Shown one piece after another: positions 15,813 through 23,954 of a stretch of 32,660 nucleotides of DNA (its first letter is position 1; the number at the start of each line of letters is the position of its first letter). Both the position numbers and the translations under genes were made by a program. Source of the stretch: an uncultured bacterium (GTDB taxonomy: Bacteria; Bacillota; Clostridia; Lachnospirales; Lachnospiraceae); contig CAMWUN010000042.1 of NCBI GenBank assembly GCA_947177425.1, positions 1 through 32,660 of the forward strand. The letters are read 5' to 3'. The notes under the pieces are model-generated. The model was given only the letters and a program-made list of their open reading frames with translations. It did no database searches and was not told the origin of the DNA.

Positions 15813-15852
15813 CAATGTGAATATTTGGTTTTTAGTTACTATTCATGGCTCA

Positions 15853-15981
15853 GGAATGCGCACGGGCTGCGCATTCCGTGAAAACATGATTCAAGTGTGA
15901 GGGGCGATCTTTGCGTAGCAAAACTTTAATTATCGCCCCGAATCGTTGCTATGAGCGGTCTTCAGACCGTGAATAGCAACG
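15853..15981. repeat. Cluster of three strong hairpins between the EutP-like gene and the aldolase
   Basis: The 345-bp gap between the GTPase stop (16051) and the aldolase start (15705) holds three inverted repeats. These are GGAATGCGC/GCGCATTCC (15853-15861 with 15869-15877), GGGGCGAT/ATCGCCCC (15901-15908 with 15932-15939) enclosing TTTGC-gta-GCAAA, and CGTTGCTAT + CGGTCT pairing with AGACCG + ATAGCAACG (15944-15981). None ends in a clear T-run. They lie just upstream of the aldolase promoter and could end or process the upstream transcript, or be mobile palindromic units. The remaining 15982-16050 shows nothing. Confidence 0.65.
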
Positions 15982-16050
15982 GTTTTGTGAGCGTTCAGTC
16001 CGTATTGGGGACACAGGGCGGCGTGGAGTGGGAAAACATACAAAATCACA

Positions 16051-16500
16051 CTATTCCCATGGCATTATGTCGCCTTCTTCTCTCAGGTATTCCAAAATCT
16101 CCGGAATGCCTTCCTGTTTCCTGGAATCCACAAAAAAGATTTTTTTGCATCCTGTCAGCCGCAGCCACCGCTCAGCCCTTTTTACGTTGGCGTCCGGTTC
16201 GTTTATTTTTGTGACAATCCCCACCACTTCACGGTTCACCATACATGTAATGTTAGGCGGGTACAGGGAATAGGGTTCTGTGGCGGACAAAAGCAGGCCC
16301 ACGATATCCGCTTCATAAGCATACAGCGCCAGGGCATAGCCCAACTGCTTGGTCTGTATATACTCTCCCGGCGTATCAATGATGACGTCAAAATAGTTGA
16401 CATACTGGGTTTTATGATAAGTGATGCGCTCCCCTTTCAACGCCTGGGTCAGGGTAGTTTTTCCACATTCGCTTCTTCCCATTAAAATGATTTTCTTCAT
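16051..16500 (-). CDS. EutP/PduV-family small GTPase
   Basis: A 149-residue Ras-like NTPase of the EutP/PduV family. The P-loop is GRSECGKT (8-15), switch II is IDTPGEY (about 41-47), and the base-recognition motif reads TKIN where the family more often has TKxD. PduV is linked to microcompartment positioning or movement in Salmonella; its biochemical role is unclear. Its ribosome site (GGGG) is weak compared with its neighbours. It lies between the PduU/EutS-like gene and the hairpin-rich gap before the aldolase. Confidence 0.88.
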   Translation of the reverse strand: MKKIILMGRSECGKTTLTQALKGERITYHKTQYVNYFDVIIDTPGEYIQTKQLGYALALYAYEADIVGLLLSATEPYSLYPPNITCMVNREVVGIVTKINEPDANVKRAERWLRLTGCKKIFFVDSRKQEGIPEILEYLREEGDIMPWE

Positions 16501-16574
16501 AATATATACCCCATGCCGCTGTACACAGGCCCGTACTGGCTTTTATGCTGCCCTGTCTGCACAGGCCCTTTATC

Positions 16575-16967
16575 CTATGTCCGTGTAAAAGGGCACACTG
16601 CAAATCCCATCTTTTCTTTCGTGTATTCCAGCACTGCTTTCAGGGAAGCCTCTGTCTCTGATACAGTTCCGGTGATAATAAGGGTTCCGCTGAATCTGTC
16701 CACAAATCCCAGTTCAATCCCCGCCGCTTTCACTGCAATATCCGCAGCAATGACAGCGGTTTCTGCAGGACTTATGGTAAGTACGCCAATGGCAGACCTG
16801 GAATAGTCCACGCTTGGGTCCAGACCTAATTTTTCATATAAAATTTTATCCGGATTGGCAATCAGATGGGCAATGGTAATCTGTTTGCCCGGCACCAGTT
16901 CCTGTACAATCCTTGTCTTTCCTTCCGTGGATAAATTATCCGGTAATTTACTATCCTGTATTCCCAT
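16575..16967 (-). CDS. pduU: PduU/EutS-type circularly permuted BMC-H shell protein
   Basis: A 130-residue protein with the permuted BMC fold of PduU/EutS: GKTRIVQELVPGKQITIAHL near the start (about 16-35), then AIGVLTISPAETAVIAADIA, GFVDRFSGTLIITG and a C-terminal helix. The first 15 residues are an extra tail. In PduU the N-terminal strand forms a barrel capping the hexamer pore, and EutS forms bent hexamers. In several systems PduU interacts with PduV, and the EutP/PduV-like gene follows directly here. GGAGAAG precedes the ATG. Confidence 0.93.
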   Translation of the reverse strand: MGIQDSKLPDNLSTEGKTRIVQELVPGKQITIAHLIANPDKILYEKLGLDPSVDYSRSAIGVLTISPAETAVIAADIAVKAAGIELGFVDRFSGTLIITGTVSETEASLKAVLEYTKEKMGFAVCPFTRT

Positions 16968-17013
16968 TTCTTCTCCATTTACCGTAACAGCCCCGAAAGC
17001 CGCTACTCTATCC

Positions 17014-17198
17014 TAACAAACGCTGACTCGCTTCACGAGACAGCTTATTGTAACAAACGCTGACTCGCTTCGCGAAACAGCTTATTGTAACAAACGCCGA
17101 CATGCTTCGCGAGACAGCTTATTGTAACAAACGCCGACATGCTTCGCGAGACAGCTTATTGCAGCAAACGCCGGCATGCTTCGCGAGACAGCTTATTG
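17014..17198. repeat. Five tandem 37-bp hairpin-forming repeats
   Basis: Five head-to-tail units of exactly 37 bp start at 17014, 17051, 17088, 17125 and 17162. Units 1-2 carry ACGCTGACTCGCTTC, units 3-4 carry ACGCCGACATGCTTC, and unit 5 begins CAGC instead of TAAC. Each unit ends GACAGCTTATTG or AACAGCTTATTG. Within a unit GCTG/CAGC-type arms with one central mismatch form a hairpin, and the minus strand of units 2-5 includes the compact GCGAAGC loop. The array lies between the activase stop (17229) and the PduU-like start (16967). There are no spacers, so it is not CRISPR. Confidence 0.9.
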
Positions 17199-17228
17199 TA
17201 ATCAGAATCCCTGCTGCACAGGCGCCTT

Positions 17229-18047
17229 TCAGCCGCCAATCTGGCACACAAGGCCGGACGCCTGCGAAGCCGCCTGCCGCAGCTTTTCCATATGTTCCGT
17301 CCCAGGCGGGAGAATATCCTTCATAAGATATTCCCGGCCAAGGCCCTCATACTTATCCTGCCCAAGTCTGTGATAAGGCAGAAGATGTATCTTTTCTATA
17401 TTACATGGTTCCTTTGCATACCGGTTCTGAAGTTCCTTTGCATATACGGCAATGGCACGGATTTCCTCCACAGTGTCATTAAATGTGGGGATAACGGGTA
17501 TCCGTATACTTAACCGTGTCTGCCCGGAAGCCGCTATTTTCTTTGCGTTCTCCAGCATCAGTTCATTGCTTCTCCCTGTAAATTCTTTATGTTTAGCCGG
17601 ATTCATATGCTTGATGTCCAGAAGGTAATGATCCAGGTATGGAAGGATGCTCTCAATCACCTCATACTTTGCGCATCCCATACTTTCCATGGCAGTGTTA
17701 ATCCCCATCTCCCTGGCCGCACGCAGCAAATCCCTTGCAAACTGCGGCTGGCACAGGCTCTCGCCGCCGGACAGTGTAAGCCCGCCGCCGGAACGGTAAT
17801 AGTAGGGACGATCCTGCTCCACGGTCTTCATGACCTCTTCCACCGTCACGTCACGTCCGATTATCTTCGGCTCTCCGGCCACCGTCATTGTCTGGATAGT
17901 GTATTCCTGGGATTCCGGGTTACAACACCAGCGGCACCTGAGCACGCATCCTTTCAGAAAGACAATTGTGCGGATGCCGTCCCCGTCATGGATGGAGAAT
18001 TTCTGGATGTCAAAAATGCGCCCTTTTGTCTGTTTATAGTCTTCCAT
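17229..18047 (-). CDS. Glycyl radical enzyme activating enzyme (radical SAM)
   Basis: A 272-residue radical-SAM activase that would install the glycyl radical on the adjacent dehydratase. The SAM cluster motif CVLRCRWC (CxxxCxxC) sits after SIHDGDGIRTIVFLKG, and GGGLTLSGGESLCQP is the SAM-binding glycine motif. The 8Fe ferredoxin-like insert common in activases of dehydratase-type glycyl radical enzymes is absent: the sequence passes directly from CNPES to the core, as in the short PflA type. The frame is open upstream to 18125, but GAGGTAAAA just before the ATG at 18047 and the family start favour this shorter form. It follows the dehydratase gene by 88 bp. Confidence 0.93.
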   Translation of the reverse strand: MEDYKQTKGRIFDIQKFSIHDGDGIRTIVFLKGCVLRCRWCCNPESQEYTIQTMTVAGEPKIIGRDVTVEEVMKTVEQDRPYYYRSGGGLTLSGGESLCQPQFARDLLRAAREMGINTAMESMGCAKYEVIESILPYLDHYLLDIKHMNPAKHKEFTGRSNELMLENAKKIAASGQTRLSIRIPVIPTFNDTVEEIRAIAVYAKELQNRYAKEPCNIEKIHLLPYHRLGQDKYEGLGREYLMKDILPPGTEHMEKLRQAASQASGLVCQIGG

Positions 18048-18135
18048 TTTTACCTCATTTCCGCGCTTTTTGCGCTTCTTAGGTCTGCGGATGCCGCACA
18101 GCCGCAAACCTATGGGCACAAACAAACGCTGTCAG

Positions 18136-20673
18136 TTAAGCGCCGAATCCCTGCTCCGTCCTGTTGATGATATCATCCTGCAAAGACCGGGATAAAGTGG
18201 TAAACAGCGCGCTGTATCCCGCCACCCGGACTACCAGATGTTTATATTTGTCGGGATTTTTCTGGGCATCCAGCAGGGTCTCCCGGCTCACCACGTTGAA
18301 CTGCATATGACTGCCTTTCTGGTCAAAGTAAGCACGGATAAGGGCTACGAACTTCTCCAGGCCCTCCCTTCCGCTGAGTGCCGAAGGATGGAATTTCTGA
18401 TTAAAAAGGGTTCCGTTGGAAGCAATATAGTGATCCAGCCTTGCCACGGAATTGGCCGCCGCCGTGGGGCCGTTCACGTCCTTGCCAGCAGAAGGGGATA
18501 CCCCGTCCGCTACAGGCGTGCCAGCCAGCCTTCCGTCCGGCGTTGCCCCTGTCTGCGCCCCAAGAGGCACATTGGCGGATACCGGATATAAACCTGCCTG
18601 GAAGATACCGCCTCTCGGATTCTTATATTCCTGCAAAGGTCTTGTATAGGTATATGCCACATCCCTTGCGAAAGCGTCCACCTCCGGAATGTCGTTTCCG
18701 AATTTTGGAACCTCCCCAATCAATTTTAAGAGCCGCTCGCCGTTTTCCTTAACTGCAGGCATTTCGGAGGTTTCAATCACGGTCTTCATGATAGCCGCAA
18801 TTTCCTTTTCCCCGATGGTCTGTCCCGCTGCCTTTAAGCCTGTGGCAATCTGGGCGGTCATATCCCCTACCATTTCTCTGGTCAGGCCCTTACCGTAATT
18901 GGTAGCCATGGCTTCCTTGAATTCCTTCAATGTTGCCTTGTGTTCATCAAACACAAGGGTCTTTATTGCATAGAGGGCGTCCGCCATATTTGCCACACCG
19001 AAGCCCTGCGGGCCGGTGAAATTGTAAATGGCGCCGCCTTCCTGTACGGACAGTCCCCGGTTCATGCAGTCGTCCACCATACAAGAAAGGAAAGGCAGGG
19101 GACATCTCTGGGCATGAGCCACATCAATGGCATTGTCCGCATTGACCAGCAGCTTAATCATATAATTCATCTGTTCTTTATAAGCGTCATAGAACTCCTC
19201 GAATTCTTTCATCTCTTCAACAGGCTTTGTCACCACGCCCACCTGCACACCCTTGTCCTTCCCCTGGGAGAATACCAGTTCCATAGGACGGCACATGTTA
19301 AAGAATGCAGCGTCATGCCAGCCTTCTGTCTTTCCGGCTTTCTGGGGCTCCACACAGCCGATAATGTTGTATTCCCTTGCGTCTTTTAAGGTCAGTCCTC
19401 TGTTTATCAGCGCCGGGATGATAACCTCATCATTATAGTAGGCAGGAAGGCCCACGCCAGTCCTTGTAAGTTCCGCAGCCTTGATAAGGAACTCATGGGG
19501 CGTTCCGTTCCATACTCTTACCGAGAAGGAAGGCTGGGGAAGCTGTACGTGCATGGATGCCTGGATGGTCATAAAGGACAAATCGTTGGTAACATCCACA
19601 CCGTCCCCGTTCTGTCCTCCCGCAATCAGGTTCTGGAACAGGCTGTAGCCTGCAAACCCTTCCGCAGAAGCCGCATCCCTGCACTTATTTAAATCATTTA
19701 ATTTTACCCAGATACAGTCAATCAGTTCCTGTGCAAATTCTTTGGTTAATGTCCCTTTCTTCCTGTCTGCCTCATAGTAAGGGTACATATACTGGTCAAA
19801 ACGTCCGGGAGAAATGGAGTGTCCGCTGGACTCCAACTGCAAAAGCTGCTGTACAAACCAGAAAGACTGACATGCTTCATAAAAACTTTCCGCCCCCTTA
19901 GCCGGAACCTTACTGCAGTTTTCACTGATTTGCAGAAGTTCCGCCCGTCTTGCCGCATCTTTGCACTGCCCTGCAAGCTCTTTTGCCAAAGCTGCATAAC
20001 GGTTCGCATAATTTATCACTGCATCGCAGCTAATGATGACTGCCTGCAGAAAACGTGCCTTTCTTGCATAATTTCCGTCTCCCATGTCACATTTTGCAAG
20101 AAGTTCCTGCGCCTGTGCACGAATTCCTTCATATCCTATCGCTAAAACCTTCTCATACTGTACGGTAACATGTCCTACTCCGTTGTAAAAATAATTCCCC
20201 GGCGTAAACATATTGTGCTCCATGGCCGTCAATGTCTCCGGCTCCATGTAGGCAGTTGCCAGTTCGCTGGTAGTCTTACCCTTCCAGTAACGGTCCGCCT
20301 CCCTGATTTCACGCTTTGCTTCTTCTGATATGTAAAAAGGGTCGGCGCTGCGGGCTGCCACAGTGTCAAACTCCGCTTCCAGCCACTCATAAGAAAATTC
20401 AGGATACGTCTGACAGCCTCTTGGGGCAATGGTACTGCTGCCCACCACCAGTTCATCATCCCTTATAATAATAGGAATATTCTCCAAAATATGGGCGAAA
20501 GCCTTCGCCCGGCGCATAATCACCGGCTCATTTTCCGTCTCTTTATAAGATTCCGTAATCAGCCTGGCCCTTGCCGACTCAATTTCCGGCATTTTTGCAA
20601 ACAGATTGGCAATCAGCCTGTCAATTCTTTCCGTTTTTTTAATGTCCGTGATTTCGTATTGATACAGTCCCAT
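18136..20673 (-). CDS. B12-independent glycyl radical propanediol dehydratase
   Basis: An 845-residue glycyl radical enzyme. Counted from this start, the catalytic thiyl Cys440 and base Glu442 lie in IIGCVEPQ, Asp454 in GWHDAAFF, His168 in GVGHVTVQYEK, and the radical Gly819 in VRVAGYSALF. The Cys-to-Asp spacing and the His/Glu/Asp set match glycerol and 1,2-propanediol dehydratases (the Roseburia inulinivorans enzyme has Cys438, Glu440, Asp452, His166 and Gly817), so diol dehydration is well supported. The neighbouring aldolase and PduP favour propanediol over glycerol. GGAGAAATT before 20673 is the ribosome site; six further codons upstream are open but less likely. First gene of the operon. 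Confidence 0.95.
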   Translation of the reverse strand: MGLYQYEITDIKKTERIDRLIANLFAKMPEIESARARLITESYKETENEPVIMRRAKAFAHILENIPIIIRDDELVVGSSTIAPRGCQTYPEFSYEWLEAEFDTVAARSADPFYISEEAKREIREADRYWKGKTTSELATAYMEPETLTAMEHNMFTPGNYFYNGVGHVTVQYEKVLAIGYEGIRAQAQELLAKCDMGDGNYARKARFLQAVIISCDAVINYANRYAALAKELAGQCKDAARRAELLQISENCSKVPAKGAESFYEACQSFWFVQQLLQLESSGHSISPGRFDQYMYPYYEADRKKGTLTKEFAQELIDCIWVKLNDLNKCRDAASAEGFAGYSLFQNLIAGGQNGDGVDVTNDLSFMTIQASMHVQLPQPSFSVRVWNGTPHEFLIKAAELTRTGVGLPAYYNDEVIIPALINRGLTLKDAREYNIIGCVEPQKAGKTEGWHDAAFFNMCRPMELVFSQGKDKGVQVGVVTKPVEEMKEFEEFYDAYKEQMNYMIKLLVNADNAIDVAHAQRCPLPFLSCMVDDCMNRGLSVQEGGAIYNFTGPQGFGVANMADALYAIKTLVFDEHKATLKEFKEAMATNYGKGLTREMVGDMTAQIATGLKAAGQTIGEKEIAAIMKTVIETSEMPAVKENGERLLKLIGEVPKFGNDIPEVDAFARDVAYTYTRPLQEYKNPRGGIFQAGLYPVSANVPLGAQTGATPDGRLAGTPVADGVSPSAGKDVNGPTAAANSVARLDHYIASNGTLFNQKFHPSALSGREGLEKFVALIRAYFDQKGSHMQFNVVSRETLLDAQKNPDKYKHLVVRVAGYSALFTTLSRSLQDDIINRTEQGFGA

Positions 20674-20730
20674 AATTTCTCCTTTCGACACTTATCCCCC
20701 GTAACTGCTTCATCTAATCATCTATGCTTC

Positions 20731-20759
20731 ATTATAAACATATCTTCCATAAAAGTCAA
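20731..20759 (-). promoter_or_regulatory. Sigma-A promoter of the dehydratase operon
   Basis: On the minus strand, -35 TTGACT (20754-20759) and -10 TATAAT (20731-20736) are separated by 17 bp, about 60 bp upstream of the dehydratase ATG. It is close to consensus, so strong regulation is probably needed to keep it quiet. Confidence 0.8.
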
Positions 20760-20773
20760 CTAATCCAACACAT

Positions 20774-20795
20774 TTTATGTTGTTTTTATGTTGTT
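20774..20795. promoter_or_regulatory. Tandem 11-bp operator-like direct repeat upstream of the dehydratase promoter
   Basis: TTTATGTTGTT occurs twice in perfect tandem (20774-20784 and 20785-20795), one helical turn apart, starting 15 bp upstream of the -35. It contains TTGTTTTTATGT (20780-20791), shared with the aldolase promoter. Direct repeats at this distance suit an AraC-type activator such as the YesN-like regulator, though a DeoR-type repressor is also possible. Confidence 0.55.
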
Positions 20796-20805
20796 TTTGT
20801 GCTAC

Positions 20806-20811
20806 TATAAT
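20806..20811 (+). promoter_or_regulatory. Possible divergent -10 box for the PHP-domain gene
   Basis: TATAAT at 20806-20811 on the plus strand lies next to the tandem operator repeats and 130 bp before the PHP gene. No good -35 stands 17 bp upstream, so any promoter here may be activator-dependent. Confidence 0.4.
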
Positions 20812-20852
20812 CTTGCGGTGATTTTGTTTTGCTAAACATATGTTAAAATAAA

Positions 20853-20890
20853 ATGTGCCGGAGCGCCCGGGCAGGCGGATTCCGGCACAT
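20853..20890 (+). promoter_or_regulatory. Leader hairpin ahead of the PHP-domain gene
   Basis: ATGTGCCGGA (20853-20862) pairs perfectly with TCCGGCACAT (20881-20890), with an inner CGCC/GGCG stem. It lies 50 bp before the gene and is not followed by a T-run, so it looks like a leader structure or the end of an upstream element rather than a terminator. Confidence 0.5.
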
Positions 20891-20940
20891 TGGAACATGT
20901 CTGGAAAATATTCTGACCACAAATTAACGGGAGGATTGCT

Positions 20941-21657
20941 ATGATTTCTTTAGAATTGGATGTCCACACCCACACAGTTGCCAGCGGACATTACACCCGT
21001 GACACTGCCACAGATTTGATAAAGCAGGCCGCCAAAAACGGCCTTAAGCTGCTGGGAATCAGCGACCACGGCCCTGCTATTCCCCATTCCTGCACGGCTT
21101 CATATTTTCGCGGCCTGTCCGCGGCCCCTTCCCGGCGGATGGGCGTCCATGTGCTTTACGGTGCGGAAGTAAATATTACAGACTTTTCTGGAAAACTGGA
21201 TTTGCCGGAAGACATCATGAAGAATCTGGATTACTGCATCGCTGCCATGCATACCCCCTGTATTACTCCCGGAAGCATGACAGAAAATACGCAGGCTTAT
21301 ATCCGCGCAATGGAAAACCCTTACATCCGCATAATCGCCCACCCGGACGATGTGAAATACCCTGCGGACTATGACCGTCTCATGGAAGCGGCCATGGACA
21401 ACCGGGTCCTGCTGGAAATCAACAACAGTTCTTTATCCCCGGATGGCTACAGGGGTAATGTAAAAGAAAATGACCGGACTATACTTAAGCTGTGTAAGAA
21501 ATACCATTATCCGGTACTTCTTTCCAGCGATAGCCACGGTCACTCTCATGTAGGCGACTTTACATATGCGCTTGCTCTTATTCAGGAAATGCATTTCCCT
21601 CAGGAACTTATCATGAACCGTTCCAGAGAAGAATTCCTGGATTTTCTGTACAGATAA
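20941..21657 (+). CDS. PHP-domain phosphatase/hydrolase (YcdX-like)
   Basis: A 238-residue PHP-superfamily protein. Metal-binding motifs are visible: DVHTHTVASGH (about 7-17), GISDHGPAIPHS (about 39-50), the YGAEVNI glutamate, AAMHTP, RIIAHPDD and the C-terminal SSDSHGHSHVGDF. These match the trinuclear-metal phosphatase YcdX/YcdX-like group. Substrate unknown. The GGGAGGA site fits the ATG at 20941. The gene is divergent from the dehydratase operon and shares its regulatory gap, so co-regulation with propanediol metabolism is possible, but no pathway role can be read from sequence. Confidence 0.85.
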   Translation: MISLELDVHTHTVASGHYTRDTATDLIKQAAKNGLKLLGISDHGPAIPHSCTASYFRGLSAAPSRRMGVHVLYGAEVNITDFSGKLDLPEDIMKNLDYCIAAMHTPCITPGSMTENTQAYIRAMENPYIRIIAHPDDVKYPADYDRLMEAAMDNRVLLEINNSSLSPDGYRGNVKENDRTILKLCKKYHYPVLLSSDSHGHSHVGDFTYALALIQEMHFPQELIMNRSREEFLDFLYR

Positions 21658-21660
21658 AAT

Positions 21661-21708
21661 TCTGCATCCTTGAACAGCATTTAACCGGCCGCCATTCAGG
21701 GATGCAGA
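21661..21708. terminator. Bidirectional terminator between PHP gene and chemoreceptor
   Basis: A 14-bp stem with one G.T pair (TCTGCATCCTTGAA at 21661-21674, TTCAGGGATGCAGA at 21695-21708) lies 3 bp after the PHP stop and 12 bp past the convergent chemoreceptor stop. Its position fits a shared terminator, although the T-runs are short. Confidence 0.7.
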
Positions 21709-21719
21709 TTTCCACGCTC

Positions 21720-23864
21720 CTATATCTGTTTCAGATGGAAACGGTTTACCAGTTCATGCAGGCGTCTGGACTGACTGGATAGTTCTGCGCTCGTCTCGGC
21801 GCTGTCCTGTGCATAGGAAGAGTTGGTCTGAACCACATTACTGATCAAGTCAATACTTTTCGTGAGTTGTTCCAATACATGCTTTTGATTTTGCGAAGCA
21901 TTGCTTATCTTCTCCATGGAACTTAAAATCTCTTCTGAACCGCTCACCACCGTTACAAGGGATTTTGCCGTGTTATCTGCAATTCCCGTACCGTTTTCCA
22001 CTGCCCTCTGGGAGCTTTCTATCAATGCTGCGGTCTGGTTGACTGCTTCCGCGCTCTTTGCAGCCAGTTCACGGATTTCATTTGCCACAACAGCAAATCC
22101 CTTTCCTGCCTCTCCCGCCCTGGAAGCCTCTATGGTGGCGTTTAAAGATAAAAGATTTGTCTGGTCGGCAATGTCTTCGATTGTTTTTACAATTTTCTCA
22201 ATTTCGCTGGATGAGTTGCTGATATCCGACATTGCATGTATCAAATTGCCCATTTCCTCATTACTCTGTCTGATACGTCTGCCCACTTCCGAAACAGTCT
22301 CATTGGCGGTCTGGGCATCCTTTGCATTGGCTGCCACATCCTGAGCCAGGCTCTCTATGGAAGCCGCAAGCTGGTCAATGGCCGAAGCCTGCTCTGTGGC
22401 GCCGTCCGAAAGAACCTGCGCGCCGGATGAGACACTTTCCGAACTGTCAGAGACTTCATCTGCTGAAACCACAATCTGGTGTAAGGTATCGTTCAAAGAC
22501 TCTGAAATCTTCTCAATAGACGCCTGGATGGGGATAAAATCCCCGATATAATCCTGCGTGATTGCAATATCCATATTGTTATCCGCCATTTGGGAAAGCT
22601 GTTCGGAAATATCCTTTACATAATTGCCTATAATGGCGCTTATATGGTTAAACGCCTGGGACAGACGCCCCAGTTCATCGTCAGACTGGATATCAATATG
22701 AATATTCAAATCCCCTGCCTCCAGTCTGGCAGCCCCGTCAGTAATTACCTTAATAGGGTCAAGGGATTTCTTAATAATACGGTTCACTGCGGCCAGCAGC
22801 AGGATTCCAAGTATTATCACCATAAATGTCAGTTTCCCTGCGCCTTCTATGATTGGTCCGTAGAATTCACTGCTGTCAACGGTCATATGTAATGTCCACT
22901 GGGTTTTTCCGTTTACCGATAATGGAACCGCCACGGAAATTCCTTTTTTCCCTGTACCAAAGTTTTTGCCAGACCTGATAATGGAACGGCTGTTGACATG
23001 CTCTCCCTCCGCCATGGAAAGAACCTCCCGGGCATCCTGCGCTATTGCGTCATATCCGGCGTCAGAAGCAGTTCTTCCTACTTTTTCATCATCGGCGGAA
23101 TCTATCAGAATCGTCCCGTCTTCTGCCAGCGCCACCAGATGGGCAGAACGGTAATCCGTGCTGACCAGAAGATTTTCCTGCATATCGTCCAGCCCCATGT
23201 CAACGCCGGTTACGCCAAGGAACTCCCCTTCCGCATCCCAGAGGGGCGCAATAATGCTTATCATCATGATGTTCTTTCCCATCAGTTCATACACATAAGG
23301 ATCCATAATATAAGGTTCGCCGGTTTCCTTGATCTGCATATAATATTCTTTTTCAAAATTGTCAAAAGCATCCTCATGCTTTTCAAAAACATACCCTGTG
23401 TTCTCTTCATTCGGATATACCACTGACTCATAGGCAATCTCTCTCTTATGGACACTGTAAGGCTCCCCATTGGCATCTGCAATGGCATTCTGCTCAAAGT
23501 AAGCAAATCCCGTGGTATAATCCCCGCCGCCTTCCAAAAGCCCTACCAGGGCAGTGTCTATGGCATCCCTCTGCTCCTTCGGTTCCAGTGCGGAAATATT
23601 CTTAAGAGAACCGGAAAAACCTTCCACTTTTCCATATGCATTTTCAATGTCATTTACAACCAAAAATGCATTTTCATAGGCCACAGCCGCCAGCTTTTCC
23701 CTGTTAACCCGAATCAAAGGTCTTGCAGCAAGAAAGGCAGCCATCAAAACGGTTACAAGAAAAACAGCAGCGACTATCAGCGCCATTTTTGAAATAATCT
23801 TTTTGCTAAGGCTACCGCCGTCTTCAGAACGCAGAGCCTTAGCTTCCTTCTCATTGCGTAACAT
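21720..23864 (-). CDS. Methyl-accepting chemotaxis protein with extracellular Cache domain
   Basis: A 714-residue chemoreceptor. TM1 (about 26-48), an extracellular dCache-type sensor (about 55-340; includes [15 protein letters not shown] and the [10 protein letters not shown] segment), TM2 (about 344-362), HAMP (about 363-418), then a long helical signalling domain with the conserved hairpin tip ([20 protein letters not shown] ... [10 protein letters not shown]). The ligand is not apparent; Cache receptors usually bind amino acids, organic acids or amines. The frame is open to 23930, but a consensus promoter sits inside that extension and GGAGGAA precedes the ATG at 23864. It is a single-gene unit between the bidirectional terminator and accessory DNA. 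Confidence 0.93.
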   Translation of the reverse strand: MLRNEKEAKALRSEDGGSLSKKIISKMALIVAAVFLVTVLMAAFLAARPLIRVNREKLAAVAYENAFLVVNDIENAYGKVEGFSGSLKNISALEPKEQRDAIDTALVGLLEGGGDYTTGFAYFEQNAIADANGEPYSVHKREIAYESVVYPNEENTGYVFEKHEDAFDNFEKEYYMQIKETGEPYIMDPYVYELMGKNIMMISIIAPLWDAEGEFLGVTGVDMGLDDMQENLLVSTDYRSAHLVALAEDGTILIDSADDEKVGRTASDAGYDAIAQDAREVLSMAEGEHVNSRSIIRSGKNFGTGKKGISVAVPLSVNGKTQWTLHMTVDSSEFYGPIIEGAGKLTFMVIILGILLLAAVNRIIKKSLDPIKVITDGAARLEAGDLNIHIDIQSDDELGRLSQAFNHISAIIGNYVKDISEQLSQMADNNMDIAITQDYIGDFIPIQASIEKISESLNDTLHQIVVSADEVSDSSESVSSGAQVLSDGATEQASAIDQLAASIESLAQDVAANAKDAQTANETVSEVGRRIRQSNEEMGNLIHAMSDISNSSSEIEKIVKTIEDIADQTNLLSLNATIEASRAGEAGKGFAVVANEIRELAAKSAEAVNQTAALIESSQRAVENGTGIADNTAKSLVTVVSGSEEILSSMEKISNASQNQKHVLEQLTKSIDLISNVVQTNSSYAQDSAETSAELSSQSRRLHELVNRFHLKQI

Positions 23865-23901
23865 AAAAATTCCTCCATGATATAGTTCTACAGTACAACA
23901 T

Positions 23902-23930
23902 ATCATAACTTTATTTACGCTGGATGTCAA
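23902..23930 (-). promoter_or_regulatory. Consensus sigma-A promoter of the chemoreceptor
   Basis: On the minus strand, -35 TTGACA (23925-23930, perfect consensus) and -10 TATGAT (23902-23907) are 17 bp apart and about 40 bp from the chosen ATG at 23864. Confidence 0.8.
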
Positions 23931-23954
23931 TTTATATTCAGTTTTTCTATTTTT

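Noticed and set aside
15951..16214. Plus-strand frame of 87 codons across the hairpin cluster
   Set aside because: It covers palindromic non-coding sequence and then runs antisense to the EutP-like gene, with no ribosome site.
17014..17198. CRISPR array
   Set aside because: The units are directly adjacent with no unique spacers and there are no cas genes in the window.
23865..23930. Longer start for the chemoreceptor
   Set aside because: A consensus promoter (TTGACA-17-TATGAT) lies inside this stretch and the ribosome site is at the shorter start.
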